Below, one piece after another: positions 26,624 to 35,875 of a DNA stretch of 64,000 nucleotides. Each line of letters starts with the position of its first letter. Position 1 is the stretch's first letter. Source of the stretch: CAILZL01 sp050181835 (GTDB lineage: Bacteria > Pseudomonadota > Gammaproteobacteria > Steroidobacterales > Steroidobacteraceae); NCBI GenBank assembly GCA_050181835.1, contig JBFXCU010000001.1:537214-601213 (forward strand). Direction: 5' to 3'. The notes under the pieces were generated by a model. It had not been told where the DNA came from. It was given only the letters and a program-made list of their open reading frames with translations, and made no database searches. The position numbers were made by a program, and so were the translations under genes.

Positions 26624-27325
26624 CTAGCGTCCAAACAATTGCTGGCGATCCATTTCATTCAGTATTCGCCACTCGGCCACCATCAAATCACCGAGCGTCA
26701 ACCCACCTACCTGTGAGCGATGCAGTGCTTCGACATGATTGCCTACTGCGGCAAACATGCGGCGTACTTGGTGGTAGCGACCTTCGCCAACTGTGATGCG
26801 TGCTTGGCGAGCATTGATCACTTCCAACTGCGCGGGGGCCAGTGGTTCCTTTTCCGATTCCAGCATCAGCTTGCCGCTGGCGAATATTTCCACCTCATCG
26901 CCGTTTAGATCGCGCGCTAGGGTGACTTCATAAATCTTGGCCAGCTTGTGTTTGGGTGAGCTGATGCGATGCAGTAGCACGCCATCATCAGTCATCAACA
27001 GTAAGCCGCTGGTGTCGCGATCCAGTCGCCCTACGTTGGCGACGATGGGTGAACGCACGCGAAACCGTGGTGGGATTAATTCATAAATCAGCTCACCTGC
27101 ATCCTTGGTGGAGCAGGTATAGCCAATAGGCTTGTGCAACATCAGCACTAAACCGGCAGGTGGATCGAGTGGTTCATCGTCAATGCGAATCTGTTCGTGT
27201 TCAACTTTGTCGTCGGCGTACAGCACTTCACCTTGTACATTGGTAATGCGGCCATCGCGAAACATGGTGGTGACTTCTTTGCGACTGCCGTAGCCTAGGT
27301 TGGCAATGAGCTTGACCAGTTTCAT
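26624..27325 (-). CDS. rsuA: 16S rRNA pseudouridine synthase, RsuA family
   Basis: 233 residues. An N-terminal S4 RNA-binding domain (LANLGYGSRKEVTTMFRDGR in part) precedes a catalytic domain with the GRLDRDTSGLLL motif; the Asp of RLDRDT is the catalytic residue. YHQVRRMFAAVGNHV is the second conserved family motif. RsuA modifies U516 of 16S rRNA, whereas close relatives (RluE, RluB/F) modify 23S rRNA, so the exact target is inferred. It overlaps the start region of the preceding methyltransferase stop by 4 bp: two rRNA-modification genes in one operon. Confidence 0.88.
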   Translation of the reverse strand: MKLVKLIANLGYGSRKEVTTMFRDGRITNVQGEVLYADDKVEHEQIRIDDEPLDPPAGLVLMLHKPIGYTCSTKDAGELIYELIPPRFRVRSPIVANVGRLDRDTSGLLLMTDDGVLLHRISSPKHKLAKIYEVTLARDLNGDEVEIFASGKLMLESEKEPLAPAQLEVINARQARITVGEGRYHQVRRMFAAVGNHVEALHRSQVGGLTLGDLMVAEWRILNEMDRQQLFGR

Positions 27326-28404
27326 CGACGTGGCTTGGTGTGCATGGAGGGTTTGCTTGCCTTGTTGCTGGCTTTGGTGGCAGCAATAATTTTGAAGCCA
27401 TCTTGTTGCGCGACGATACGTGTCAGGCCGAAGTTGCTGTTCAGTATTTCTTCATAGGGCAGATGTCGGTTGGCGACTAACCACAGTTGTCCGCCGGGCT
27501 GCAAGGCTGCTGCTGCCACGCTGATAAAGCGTCGGCCAATGTCAGGACGATCAGCGCGGCTCTGGGTGTGAAACGGTAGATTGCTGATGATGAGGTCGTA
27601 CTGCTGCGTTAAGCCTTGGGTGACATCCTGCCAATTAAAGCTCAGTTGCGCGCGGCCACGGTAGTCACGCAGATTGTGTTCGGCTAACTGTAGTGCGCGG
27701 GCTTCTGCTTCAAATAAATCCAGCGCAGTAATGCCAGCGCAACGATTCAGTAGTTCCACTGACAGATAACCAAAGCCAGCGCCTAGATCGGCGGCATGGC
27801 CGCTCAGCCCTGGCGGCAAGTGTTGCGCCAATAGTTGCGAGGCAGGATCAATGCGATTCCAGGCAAACACGCCGGGGCGACTGACAAAGCGCGGGTCGCT
27901 AATGGTGCGCGGTGCATCCAGCTGTAGCCATTCTGCTAGCAACGACTGATTGACCTGTGACTCAAGTGGCGCGCTCCAGAACACACGGCATTTGTGCTTG
28001 CTCAGACTGGTGACTGGGCCGACCAGTTTTTCCAGATCAGCTTCACCCGAGCGAGCGCCTTCGTTATTGCTCAAGCAGGCGACCACGCGCCCGCCCGGTT
28101 GCGTGAGGCTGACGGCACGCGCCAGCAACGCCCGCGCTTCGTCGCGCTGACGTGGTGGCAGCACCAGCACCAGTGAATGGGTGTCAGTCGCATTGCTATC
28201 TTGTAGCTTAAAGCCTGCGGTTTGCAGGGCATCGGCATCCGGTTTGAAGCTTTGCTCGCACAGCAGCTTCGCACACTCAGGGCTGCGCATCGGCGTACCG
28301 AGGCGTGCGCGCAGAAACAGCGGGCTAGCAGCGGGCCAAGGCAGTTGGGTGGTCTGAAACGGCAGGAATAGCGTATCCAGAACGGGGTCGGTACTGATTG
28401 TCAC
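27322..28404 (-). CDS. RlmG/RsmC-like rRNA (guanine-N2) methyltransferase
   Basis: About 360 residues. A degenerate N-terminal methyltransferase-like half is followed by the SAM-binding domain with ADLGAGFGYLSVELL, DLFEAEARAL, the catalytic ISNLPFH and VANRHLPYEEILNSNFG. This two-domain layout matches RsmC (16S G1207) and RlmG (23S G1835). The catalytic motif is N-L-P-F here, where RsmC/RlmG have N-P-P-F. The frame is open 21 codons upstream into glgP; the GTG at 28404, five bases after the glgP stop, is preferred. Possibly co-transcribed with glgP and rsuA. Confidence 0.8.
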   Translation of the reverse strand: MTISTDPVLDTLFLPFQTTQLPWPAASPLFLRARLGTPMRSPECAKLLCEQSFKPDADALQTAGFKLQDSNATDTHSLVLVLPPRQRDEARALLARAVSLTQPGGRVVACLSNNEGARSGEADLEKLVGPVTSLSKHKCRVFWSAPLESQVNQSLLAEWLQLDAPRTISDPRFVSRPGVFAWNRIDPASQLLAQHLPPGLSGHAADLGAGFGYLSVELLNRCAGITALDLFEAEARALQLAEHNLRDYRGRAQLSFNWQDVTQGLTQQYDLIISNLPFHTQSRADRPDIGRRFISVAAAALQPGGQLWLVANRHLPYEEILNSNFGLTRIVAQQDGFKIIAATKASNKASKPSMHTKPRR

Positions 28405-28408
28405 TGCG

Positions 28409-30886
28409 TTATAGCACCGGCTTGATGTTCCAGATGCGATCCGCGTAATCGCGAATGCTGCGATCACTGGAGAACATACCCATGCTCAGTGTGTTGATCA
28501 GGGCTTTGCGGCTCCATGCATCTTGATCTGCATACAGCGCATCGACTTGTTCCTGAGCTTCAAGATAGGCGCGGAAGTCGGCCAGTACCAAGAAGTGCTC
28601 ACCATCGCTCAGCAGGCGGTCTACCACCGAGTTCGCTTCCGAGATGCAGCTTGGTGTGAAGTTGCCTGCGGCAAGCAAGTCCAAAATACGTTTTAACTCC
28701 GGAAACTCCTGCACCACGGCCACGGGTGAATAACCCTGTGCGCGACGTGCCACGGCTTCAGCTGCATTCATGCCGAAGATAAAGATGTTGTCATCGCCCA
28801 CTGCATCTTTGATTTCGATGTTGGCACCGTCCAGAGTGCCGATGGTGAGTGCGCCATTCAGTGACAGCTTCATGTTGCCCGTGCCCGATGCTTCCATGCC
28901 AGCAGTCGAAATCTGCTCGGACAAATCGGCAGCTGGCATGATTTCCTGAGCTAGCGACACGTCATAGTCGGGCAAGAAGCATAGCTTCAGCTTACTGCCA
29001 ACGCGGGCATCATTATTAATAGTGTGTGCAACGTTATTAATGAGCTTGATAATCGACTTGGCAATTACATAGCCCGGCGCGGCTTTGCCGGCCAGAATGA
29101 CAGTGCGTGGGATGACGGTTACATCGGGATGATCAATGATGCGCTGGTAACGCACCAGCACATGCAGCAGCGTTAGTAATTGACGCTTGTATTCATGGAT
29201 GCGTTTCACTTGCACATCGAACATGGAGTTCACATCAACATCCACACCGATCAGGCTGTTAATGGTATTGGCCAGACGTTGTTTGTTAGCCAGCTTGATA
29301 TTGCGGAAGCGGTGCCGGAAGTCGGCATCTTCAACCGCCCATTTCAGACGTTCCAGCTCTTCCAGATCATTTTCCCAGGCGCTGCCCAGATGTTCGGAAA
29401 TGAGCTGCGACAAACCCGGGTTGGCTTGCTTCAGCCAGCGACGTACCGTGATGCCATTGGTTACGTTGGTAAAGCGATCTGGCCATAGCGCCGCAAAGTC
29501 CTTGAAGATGGTTTCGCGCATTAGCTGTGAATGCAGTTTGGCAACGCCATTGACCTTGTGACTGCCAACCACTGACAGGTAGGCCATGCGTACACGACGA
29601 TCACCATTTTCTTCAATCAGTGACATGCGCCGCCGCATATCCATATCCTGTGGATGTTGTTTGCTGACCTGCTCGAGAAAATCGCGATTGATCTGATACA
29701 GAATTTGCAGATGTCGTGGCAGCAGTCGCTCGAACAATGCTACTGCCCAGGTTTCCAGTGCCTCAGGGAGTAAGGTGTGGTTAGTGTAAGCGCAGGTGTG
29801 TTGCGTAATAGCCCATGCTTCGGCCCATACCAGACCATGCACGTCCATCAATTGATGCATTAATTCGAGAATGCTCAGCGCCGGATGCGTGTCATTCAAT
29901 TGAATGGCAATGGCATCAGGCAAGTCATGCAGGCTGCGTTCATTAAGCAGGTGTTGATGCAACAAGTCCTGTATCGAGGCGCTGACAAAAAAGTATTGTT
30001 GCTTGAAGCGCAATTCTTTGCCCTGCGGCGTCGTGTCATCGGGATACAGAATGCGCGATAAATTCTTGGCTTCAACTTGCTCGGTGACGGCAGCTGCGTA
30101 GTTACCGGCATTGAACTGTTCGATTTTGAACGGCACGATGGCGCGGCCTGACCACAAGCGTAGATGATTGACGGTTGGGCTGTTGTTGCCGGGAATCAGC
30201 ATGTCGTAACCCACGGCCCACACATCTTGGGTTTCAACCCAATGATGACGCATGCTGCCTTGCGCGTCTCGTTCTGATTGGCAGCGACCACCAAACCGTA
30301 CCCGAAAGCGTATGCCGCCACGGCCACTTTCCCAAAAGTTCTGGTACTTCAACCAGGAGCTGGCCAGTTCGCGTTGCGCGCCATCATGGCCGATCCATTG
30401 TTCAAAAATGCCGTAGTCATAACGAATGCCGTAACCGGTTGCTGCATAACCCAGCGTCGCTAACGAATCGAGAAAACAGGCGGCCAATCGACCCAAGCCG
30501 CCGTTACCCAATCCGGGGTCTTCTTCTTCTGCGGCGATTGACTCTAGGTCATGGCCCATGTCGTGCAGTGCCTCGCGTACTTCGTTCAACACCATAGGCG
30601 GCAGCGTTGACAGTGCATTGACCAAGCTGCGACCCAGCAGGAACTCCATTGACAGGTAGCACACTCGTTTGACATGCGCGGCATTGGCGCGTTGCCAGGT
30701 GGACAGCCATTTATCAGTCAATTCTTCGCGCACCGCCAATACCAGTGCATCGTAAATGTCGCGGCGGGAGGCGCTGGCAAGGTCGTGGCCGAGGCGTCGC
30801 TGGAGGCGGTTAACGATGGCTTCGCGTACATGGCCGCTATACAGCCGTACGCTCGGAGCGATGGCGTTTACAGGTAGGTCACTCAT
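28409..30886 (-). CDS. glgP: Glycogen/alpha-glucan phosphorylase
   Basis: About 825 residues, a normal length for the family. It releases glucose 1-phosphate from the non-reducing ends of glycogen or maltodextrins. The PLP lysine is Lys673 in SGTGNMKLSLNGAL, the family signature EASGTGNMK is intact, and YLSMEFLLGRSL and DPGLGNGGLGRLAACFLDS lie in the N-terminal half. The frame begins at a TTG at 30904; I prefer the ATG at 30886. It is followed by the RlmG-like gene. Glycogen branching (glgB) and debranching (glgX) genes are not in the window, and glgC and glgA lie 26-30 kb away. Confidence 0.95.
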   Translation of the reverse strand: MSDLPVNAIAPSVRLYSGHVREAIVNRLQRRLGHDLASASRRDIYDALVLAVREELTDKWLSTWQRANAAHVKRVCYLSMEFLLGRSLVNALSTLPPMVLNEVREALHDMGHDLESIAAEEEDPGLGNGGLGRLAACFLDSLATLGYAATGYGIRYDYGIFEQWIGHDGAQRELASSWLKYQNFWESGRGGIRFRVRFGGRCQSERDAQGSMRHHWVETQDVWAVGYDMLIPGNNSPTVNHLRLWSGRAIVPFKIEQFNAGNYAAAVTEQVEAKNLSRILYPDDTTPQGKELRFKQQYFFVSASIQDLLHQHLLNERSLHDLPDAIAIQLNDTHPALSILELMHQLMDVHGLVWAEAWAITQHTCAYTNHTLLPEALETWAVALFERLLPRHLQILYQINRDFLEQVSKQHPQDMDMRRRMSLIEENGDRRVRMAYLSVVGSHKVNGVAKLHSQLMRETIFKDFAALWPDRFTNVTNGITVRRWLKQANPGLSQLISEHLGSAWENDLEELERLKWAVEDADFRHRFRNIKLANKQRLANTINSLIGVDVDVNSMFDVQVKRIHEYKRQLLTLLHVLVRYQRIIDHPDVTVIPRTVILAGKAAPGYVIAKSIIKLINNVAHTINNDARVGSKLKLCFLPDYDVSLAQEIMPAADLSEQISTAGMEASGTGNMKLSLNGALTIGTLDGANIEIKDAVGDDNIFIFGMNAAEAVARRAQGYSPVAVVQEFPELKRILDLLAAGNFTPSCISEANSVVDRLLSDGEHFLVLADFRAYLEAQEQVDALYADQDAWSRKALINTLSMGMFSSDRSIRDYADRIWNIKPVL

Positions 30887-30910
30887 AAGAGATGGTTTGC
30901 TCAATGTGGT

Positions 30911-31528
30911 CTATTTGGCGGTGATGACACGTTCTTCTGAAATCTTCCATAGTCCAGCATCGCGAACTAGCCGGAGTTCCTTGCGCACTGTGGTATCAGC
31001 AAACCGCTGCGCGAAGGTGGCAACGCGTTGATCGTCGCCAAGTGACGCGACTTTCAGGTCGGTTACGCGTGAATTAGGCAGTGGTGCCGAGTTGATTTCG
31101 ACGCGACGTTGTGCCAACCAAGCGGCGCTGCCCGCCGGAGCATCGCTGCTGAATTCGCTAGAGTACATGCTCATGACTGCATCCGCATTGCGATCTGCCC
31201 ACGCTTGTGCCCAATCCGCCACCATTTCTTCTGGTGATGCGGCGATACGGCCAGCGGTACCAAAATAGCTGGGCGGCTGTTGCAGGCAGGTTTTGGGGTC
31301 AATCGTTTTGCCGTTGCTGACTGGCACCTTCAGCGCATTGCGTTGCTCGGGTGTTTCCAGACCAGCAGGGATGGTCAATGCACCATTGTCCGTCGCTTGT
31401 AGATAGGCGCTTTTGTTGTCATCACATTCCGCCGGTTTGGGGGTGGAACGGCACGCGCCGAGGAGCAGCACAATGCTGATGGTGGCGATAAGTGAACGGT
31501 TGAAGCAGGTGTGGGCTGCGATTGACAT
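30911..31528 (-). CDS. Lipoprotein with C-terminal NTF2-like domain
   Basis: 205 residues. A lipobox (LLGAC, Cys26) ends the signal peptide. From about residue 95, ASPEEMVADWAQAWADRNADAVMSMYSSEF and the end LRLVRDAGLWKISEERVI (quoted in part: DAGLWKISEE) show an NTF2/SnoaL-like fold such as is found at the end of some L,D-transpeptidase-linked Cds6-type proteins. No catalytic domain is attached here. The function is unknown; location is periplasmic and membrane-anchored. It lies 25 bases before glgP on the same strand. Confidence 0.75.
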   Translation of the reverse strand: MSIAAHTCFNRSLIATISIVLLLGACRSTPKPAECDDNKSAYLQATDNGALTIPAGLETPEQRNALKVPVSNGKTIDPKTCLQQPPSYFGTAGRIAASPEEMVADWAQAWADRNADAVMSMYSSEFSSDAPAGSAAWLAQRRVEINSAPLPNSRVTDLKVASLGDDQRVATFAQRFADTTVRKELRLVRDAGLWKISEERVITAK

Positions 31529-31799
31529 AGATGACTCTGCTGCAATTCTCGTTTAGGAGGCTTGCCAAGGCGAACCGAGGCTGGGATTGGGCGTAATAGA
31601 CCAGCAAGGGCGGTACTGGTTCGCGATGATTACGCGCTAGCCCGCTACGCTACCGGCGGTGGCCGCTTCTGTCTAGCGGTAGATCGCTGAAGTAGTGGCT
31701 GCCAGCTATGGCTTTTGGCTTGCTCGCAGGTACGATTACCATGCATTCTGCGGTCGGCCAGCACACCTCATTGGTTGCACTGAGATATTCAACGTCACT

Positions 31800-33047
31800 A
31801 TGTCACAGCATTTCACTCTTTTTGAAACCGCTATCGGTCGCTGCGGGTTGATTTGGAATGCGGTGGGGGTGGTTGGCGTCCAGCTGCCAGAGGCGACTGC
31901 GAAGGCCACGATCATGCGCCTGCGTATGCGATATCCATTGGCGCTCGAATCTGCTCCCTCTAGCAAAATTAAACGCATCACCAACAAGGTGGTTGCGTTG
32001 CTAAATGGCAAGCAAGCCGATTTGCTTGCCGTGCCACTCGATACGCATGGCCTGCCGCCATTTCATCAGCAGGTCTATACCCTTGCCCGACAGATTCCAG
32101 CTGGCAGCACCTTGTCATATGGTGAGGTCGCCGCGCGCTTAGGTAAACCCGGTGCGGCCCGTGCGGTGGGGCAGGCAATGCGGCGCAATCCGTTTCCCAT
32201 CATCATGCCCTGTCATCGCGTGCTAGCCGCCGGTGGCAAGCTGGGTGGTTTCACCGCCAATGGCGGGACGGATACCAAGCGGCGTCTGTTGCAGATAGAA
32301 GGGGTGATTCTTGCCGATAAGTCAGCCAGTCAGCGTGGTAACCCGCAGGTAAGCAGCAAGGCAAAAACAAAACTCACATATTCCTTCAATGTATGCAAGG
32401 CAGTTGTGTACCTGCGCGCCGTTGATGCGCAACTGGCTAGCTTGATGGATCAAGTCGGGCCATTTCGCATGACCATCAATCAAACCCAAGATGTGTTTTT
32501 GGCGCTGGCAGAGTCCATTGTCTATCAACAGCTACATGGCAAGGCAGCGGCCACTATCTTCAAACGGGTGTGCGAGTTATTTCCTCGTTCCGGTGAGTAT
32601 TTTACTGCCAAGGATATTTGGCGCTGCGCCGACGATAAATTGCGTGGCGCGGGTCTGTCGCAGAACAAACTGCTGGCGTTGCGTGATCTGGCTGAAAAAA
32701 CACTGGATGGCAGCGTGCCGGCCCTGTCGGAGCTACATACGCTCGATGATGAACGTATCGTTGAACGCTTGATTAGCGTGCGCGGCATCGGTCGTTGGAC
32801 GGTGGAAATGTTACTGATGTTTCGCTTGGGTCGACCGGATGTGCTGCCAGTGGATGACTTCGGCGTGCGCAAGGGGTTTATGTTGACCTACAATAAACGC
32901 GAAATGCCCACACCCAAACAACTTAAAGCCTATGGTGAACGCTGGGCGCCCTATCGCAGTATTGCCAGTTGGTATATGTGGCGTGCTGCAGATCGAGCCA
33001 AATTAGAAAATGTAGTTAAACCAAAAGTAAAACAAGAGCCACAATAG
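31800..33047 (+). CDS. Fusion of O6-alkylguanine-DNA alkyltransferase and AlkA-like DNA glycosylase
   Basis: 415 residues in two repair domains. Residues 1-170 are an Ogt-type alkyltransferase: QIPAGSTLSYGEVAARLG contacts DNA, and Cys138 in IIMPCHRV accepts the alkyl group. Residues 200-400 are an HhH-GPD glycosylase: helix-hairpin-helix VRGIGRWTVEMLLMF and the catalytic Asp in LPVDDFG (352-353), as in 3-methyladenine glycosylases. One protein would thus repair O6-alkylguanine by direct reversal and N-alkylpurines by base excision. A linker of about 30 residues joins the halves with no sign of a frameshift. The ATG at 31800 is chosen; the open frame upstream is not family-like. Confidence 0.88.
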   Translation: MSQHFTLFETAIGRCGLIWNAVGVVGVQLPEATAKATIMRLRMRYPLALESAPSSKIKRITNKVVALLNGKQADLLAVPLDTHGLPPFHQQVYTLARQIPAGSTLSYGEVAARLGKPGAARAVGQAMRRNPFPIIMPCHRVLAAGGKLGGFTANGGTDTKRRLLQIEGVILADKSASQRGNPQVSSKAKTKLTYSFNVCKAVVYLRAVDAQLASLMDQVGPFRMTINQTQDVFLALAESIVYQQLHGKAAATIFKRVCELFPRSGEYFTAKDIWRCADDKLRGAGLSQNKLLALRDLAEKTLDGSVPALSELHTLDDERIVERLISVRGIGRWTVEMLLMFRLGRPDVLPVDDFGVRKGFMLTYNKREMPTPKQLKAYGERWAPYRSIASWYMWRAADRAKLENVVKPKVKQEPQ

Positions 33048-33369
33048 CTGGCAGCGCCTGCACCAAGAATATTTTACGATTCACGGTTGCTGCGCCAAAC
33101 ACGCCTGCAACAATCACGCAGCCCAGAAAAAACGCTGTGATATGTGTTCCCGCTGTGCCTAGACTCAGTCCCCATAACAAGCCCATTGCCAGAAAGCCGT
33201 TATACAAACCTTGATTGGCCGCCATAGCTTTAGTGGATGCTGCAAACTCCGGTGTCAGATTGAAGGCCTTGCGTCCCATTGGCTTATCCCACATAAACAT
33301 TTCCAGTATCAGGAAGTAGACATGCAGTAGCGCGACCAGCAGGATCAAAGCTTGTGAAAGTAGCTGCAT
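33016..33369 (-). CDS. DUF1304 family membrane protein
   Basis: 117 residues, four hydrophobic segments. LHVYFLILEMFMWDKPMGRKAF and NQGLYNGFLAMGLLWG (both quoted within the 20-residue limit as LHVYFLILEMF and NQGLYNGFLA) are typical of DUF1304. Function unknown. The end overlaps the 3' end of the fusion repair gene by 32 bp on the opposite strand. Confidence 0.85.
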   Translation of the reverse strand: MQLLSQALILLVALLHVYFLILEMFMWDKPMGRKAFNLTPEFAASTKAMAANQGLYNGFLAMGLLWGLSLGTAGTHITAFFLGCVIVAGVFGAATVNRKIFLVQALPAIVALVLLLV

Positions 33370-33731
33370 GACATATCCCCACTCATTCTGTGGCGTTGTA
33401 TCTGGGCTGGCAGCGAGTGCGTAAAGTCCTAACCAATATTAAAGCTTGTAATTCATTCTGAGCCACTACGTTCAGTCTAATATATTTTGCTGCACTCTAT
33501 CAGCGCTGTGATGGCTCTAGTAAACGGCGGGAGCACCATAGAAGGTTTTTGTACTGTATAGCCACCTGTGCGACTGATTCATGATTCCCTGCCGATGCTC
33601 CGAAAACGGACTCTTGTCTTTTTAATTGAATGGATTAAGGAAGGCAAATCAGACTAAAACTGGCCGTGCACTCAGCTTAATATGTCTTCTTAATATTGAC
33701 GCCATGTCAATAACTGGACTACCGTCCAGCC
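33370..33731. other. Intergenic region upstream of the TetR-efflux operon
   Basis: 362 bases between divergent genes. It should hold the promoters of DUF1304 and of the tetR-tolC-mfp-rnd operon. The one distinct element is the palindrome at 33694-33712. Confidence 0.5.
33694..33712. promoter_or_regulatory. Putative TetR operator
   Basis: TATTGAC and GTCAATA are perfect inverted 7-bp arms around a 5-base centre. It lies 20 bases before the tetR start codon, where the repressor could control its own operon. Confidence 0.6.
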
Positions 33732-34373
33732 ATGAACCGACTGGCAACCCGCAGGCAGGAAGAAAAAGACCGCCGTCGTGAAGAAATTCTCGATGCGGCA
33801 GCCGTGGTAGCGGTTACGCACGGTATGGCTGCATTCACTATGGAGCAGGTGGCGCAGCAAGCGCGCTTATCGCGCGCGTTGTTATATGTGTACTTCACCG
33901 ACAAGCAGGATTTGCTGCTCGGTCTGGCAGACCGCGCCCATGCCATGCTGCAGCAACGCTTTGCTGTGATTAGCAAACGCAAACAACTGGGTATCAAGAA
34001 AATTCAGGGCATGGGGCGTGCATACGTCAGCTTTGCCGAAGACAGCCCGGTGTATTTCGAAGCGCTCGCATGCTTTGCGGCACACTCAGCTGAGGCCGCC
34101 GAGCCGGAGGGTAATGTACTGCGCTGCATGCAGGGCGGCGACCTGGTGCATGGTGAGTTGATTCAAGCGCTTGAAGCAGGAGTGCAGGATGGCTCAATTC
34201 GTGCTGACTTGGGTAATCCGGCGTTGGTGTCGGTGACACTGTGGGGCTTTATGCACGGCATTATCCAGATCATTGCTACCAAGGGCGCGATGCTGGAATT
34301 CAAAGGAGTTAAATCCAAGCAGCTGGTGGATCAGGCGTTGTTGATGTGTACGCGCTCGTTACAGTCAGGGTAG
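33732..34373 (+). CDS. TetR/AcrR family transcriptional regulator
   Basis: 213 residues. N-terminal helix-turn-helix (ILDAAAVVAVTHGMAAFTME, then LSRALLYVYFTDKQDL) and an all-helical ligand domain. It is the first gene of a four-gene set with tolC, membrane-fusion and RND genes, so it probably represses them and responds to a substrate of the pump. Confidence 0.9.
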   Translation: MNRLATRRQEEKDRRREEILDAAAVVAVTHGMAAFTMEQVAQQARLSRALLYVYFTDKQDLLLGLADRAHAMLQQRFAVISKRKQLGIKKIQGMGRAYVSFAEDSPVYFEALACFAAHSAEAAEPEGNVLRCMQGGDLVHGELIQALEAGVQDGSIRADLGNPALVSVTLWGFMHGIIQIIATKGAMLEFKGVKSKQLVDQALLMCTRSLQSG

Positions 34374-34378
34374 TGGTC

Positions 34379-35827
34379 ATGGGTTATCTCATAGCAAATG
34401 TTGTTGCTTTGCGTAGGTTGAAGATTAACCCGGTACTCGCACCAGCCAAGACAGTGTTGTTGCTGGCTTTGATGCTAAGTTCGTCGGTGCCGGCGCAACA
34501 AAGAGCATTGGAAAATGTACTGGATGATTACGTTGCCGAAGCCATGCGCAGCAATCTGGCGTTGCAAAGTGAGTCCTTTGCGGTTGCGCAATCACGTGCT
34601 GCACTGGATGCGGCGCGGGCGCGCTTTCTGCCAGAGCTCAGTTTGTCAGCACGGTACACGGTGAATCAGGGCGGTCGTGAAATTGAGTTGCCAGTAGGTG
34701 ACTTGTTGAATCCGGTTTACTCCACGCTCAATAGCATGTTGCTCGCGCAAGGCCAGCCAGCCAGCCTTCCGCAGATAGACAATCAATCCATAGCATTCCT
34801 GCGCGACCGTGAACAAGATACGCATCTCAGTGCGCGCCAGCCGTTGTATGCGCCGGCCATAACCGCTGCTGTGCGCGCTCAGCAAGCGTTGCTGAGTGCC
34901 AGTGAGCAGCAACGTATTGCGGTAGCGCGGCAGCTCAAGCGTGATGTCACGGTGGCGTATCTCAACTGGTTACAGGCTACCGACACGGTGCAGATTGTTG
35001 CCAGTACTCATGAGTTACTCGCAGAGAATCTGCGCATTAATCAATCGCTGTATGACAATGGCAAGGTGACGGAAGATCAACCCTTGCGTGCGCAGGCGGA
35101 GCTGCTGTCTATCGAACAGCAGTGGCAGCAGGCGCATGATGGCGTCAATCAAGCGCAGAGCTATGTGAATTTTTTACTCAATCGCGCGTTGAATACGCCG
35201 TTGGAAAATGCCAGTGCCCCGGTAACGGTTGTCACGCAGACCTTTGAATTGGAGCAATTGCGTGAGCAGGCTGCAGCACAGCGGCCAGAGCTTAAACAAT
35301 TGGAGCAAGGCGTGACGGCTGCGGGTGAGCAGATAAGGATTGCGCGTGCTGAGGCGCTGCCAACGCTGGCATTAGGTGTTGATGCAGGTATCCAGGGTGA
35401 GAAATATGGCGTTGGTTCGGACTACAACTACGCCAGTGCGTCATTGCTGCTAACGTGGAAATTTTATGCGGGCGGCGGTTTGCGTGCGCAAGTTAATGGC
35501 GCAAAAGCACAACAGCGACGCTTACAGACACAGCGTGAGCTACTGGATCAGCAGATTGCCTTGCAAGTACAGCAGGCGGTGGATCGTTACCATACTGCAG
35601 CTCGTTCGCTTGCAACCGCACAAGCGCGTGTTGCAGCTGCGCGCGCTGCATTTCGTATTGCCGGGCGTAAACGTGATGAAGGGATGATCAACCAGACTGA
35701 GTATCTCGACGCACGTACAGCACTGACTAGCGCCGAATTGAACTTGAGTGTTACTCGCTATGCTGCATTGATCGAAGCAGCACAGCTGGATTACACCACC
35801 GCCAATGGGGTGTTGCCCCAATGGTGA
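34379..35827 (+). CDS. TolC-family outer membrane efflux protein
   Basis: About 482 residues. A signal peptide with a long n-region ends near VPAQ. Two repeats of the outer-membrane efflux domain follow, with long coiled-coil helices rich in Ala, Gln and Leu. It forms the outer-membrane channel for the adjacent pump. The ATG at 34379 lies 6 bases after the tetR stop; an earlier frame start at 34346 overlaps tetR and is less likely. Confidence 0.9.
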   Translation: MGYLIANVVALRRLKINPVLAPAKTVLLLALMLSSSVPAQQRALENVLDDYVAEAMRSNLALQSESFAVAQSRAALDAARARFLPELSLSARYTVNQGGREIELPVGDLLNPVYSTLNSMLLAQGQPASLPQIDNQSIAFLRDREQDTHLSARQPLYAPAITAAVRAQQALLSASEQQRIAVARQLKRDVTVAYLNWLQATDTVQIVASTHELLAENLRINQSLYDNGKVTEDQPLRAQAELLSIEQQWQQAHDGVNQAQSYVNFLLNRALNTPLENASAPVTVVTQTFELEQLREQAAAQRPELKQLEQGVTAAGEQIRIARAEALPTLALGVDAGIQGEKYGVGSDYNYASASLLLTWKFYAGGGLRAQVNGAKAQQRRLQTQRELLDQQIALQVQQAVDRYHTAARSLATAQARVAAARAAFRIAGRKRDEGMINQTEYLDARTALTSAELNLSVTRYAALIEAAQLDYTTANGVLPQW

Positions 35828-35875
35828 TTGACTGATAGTGAATGAGTTGCCATCGAATGGTTAAAGGGCTGCGCT

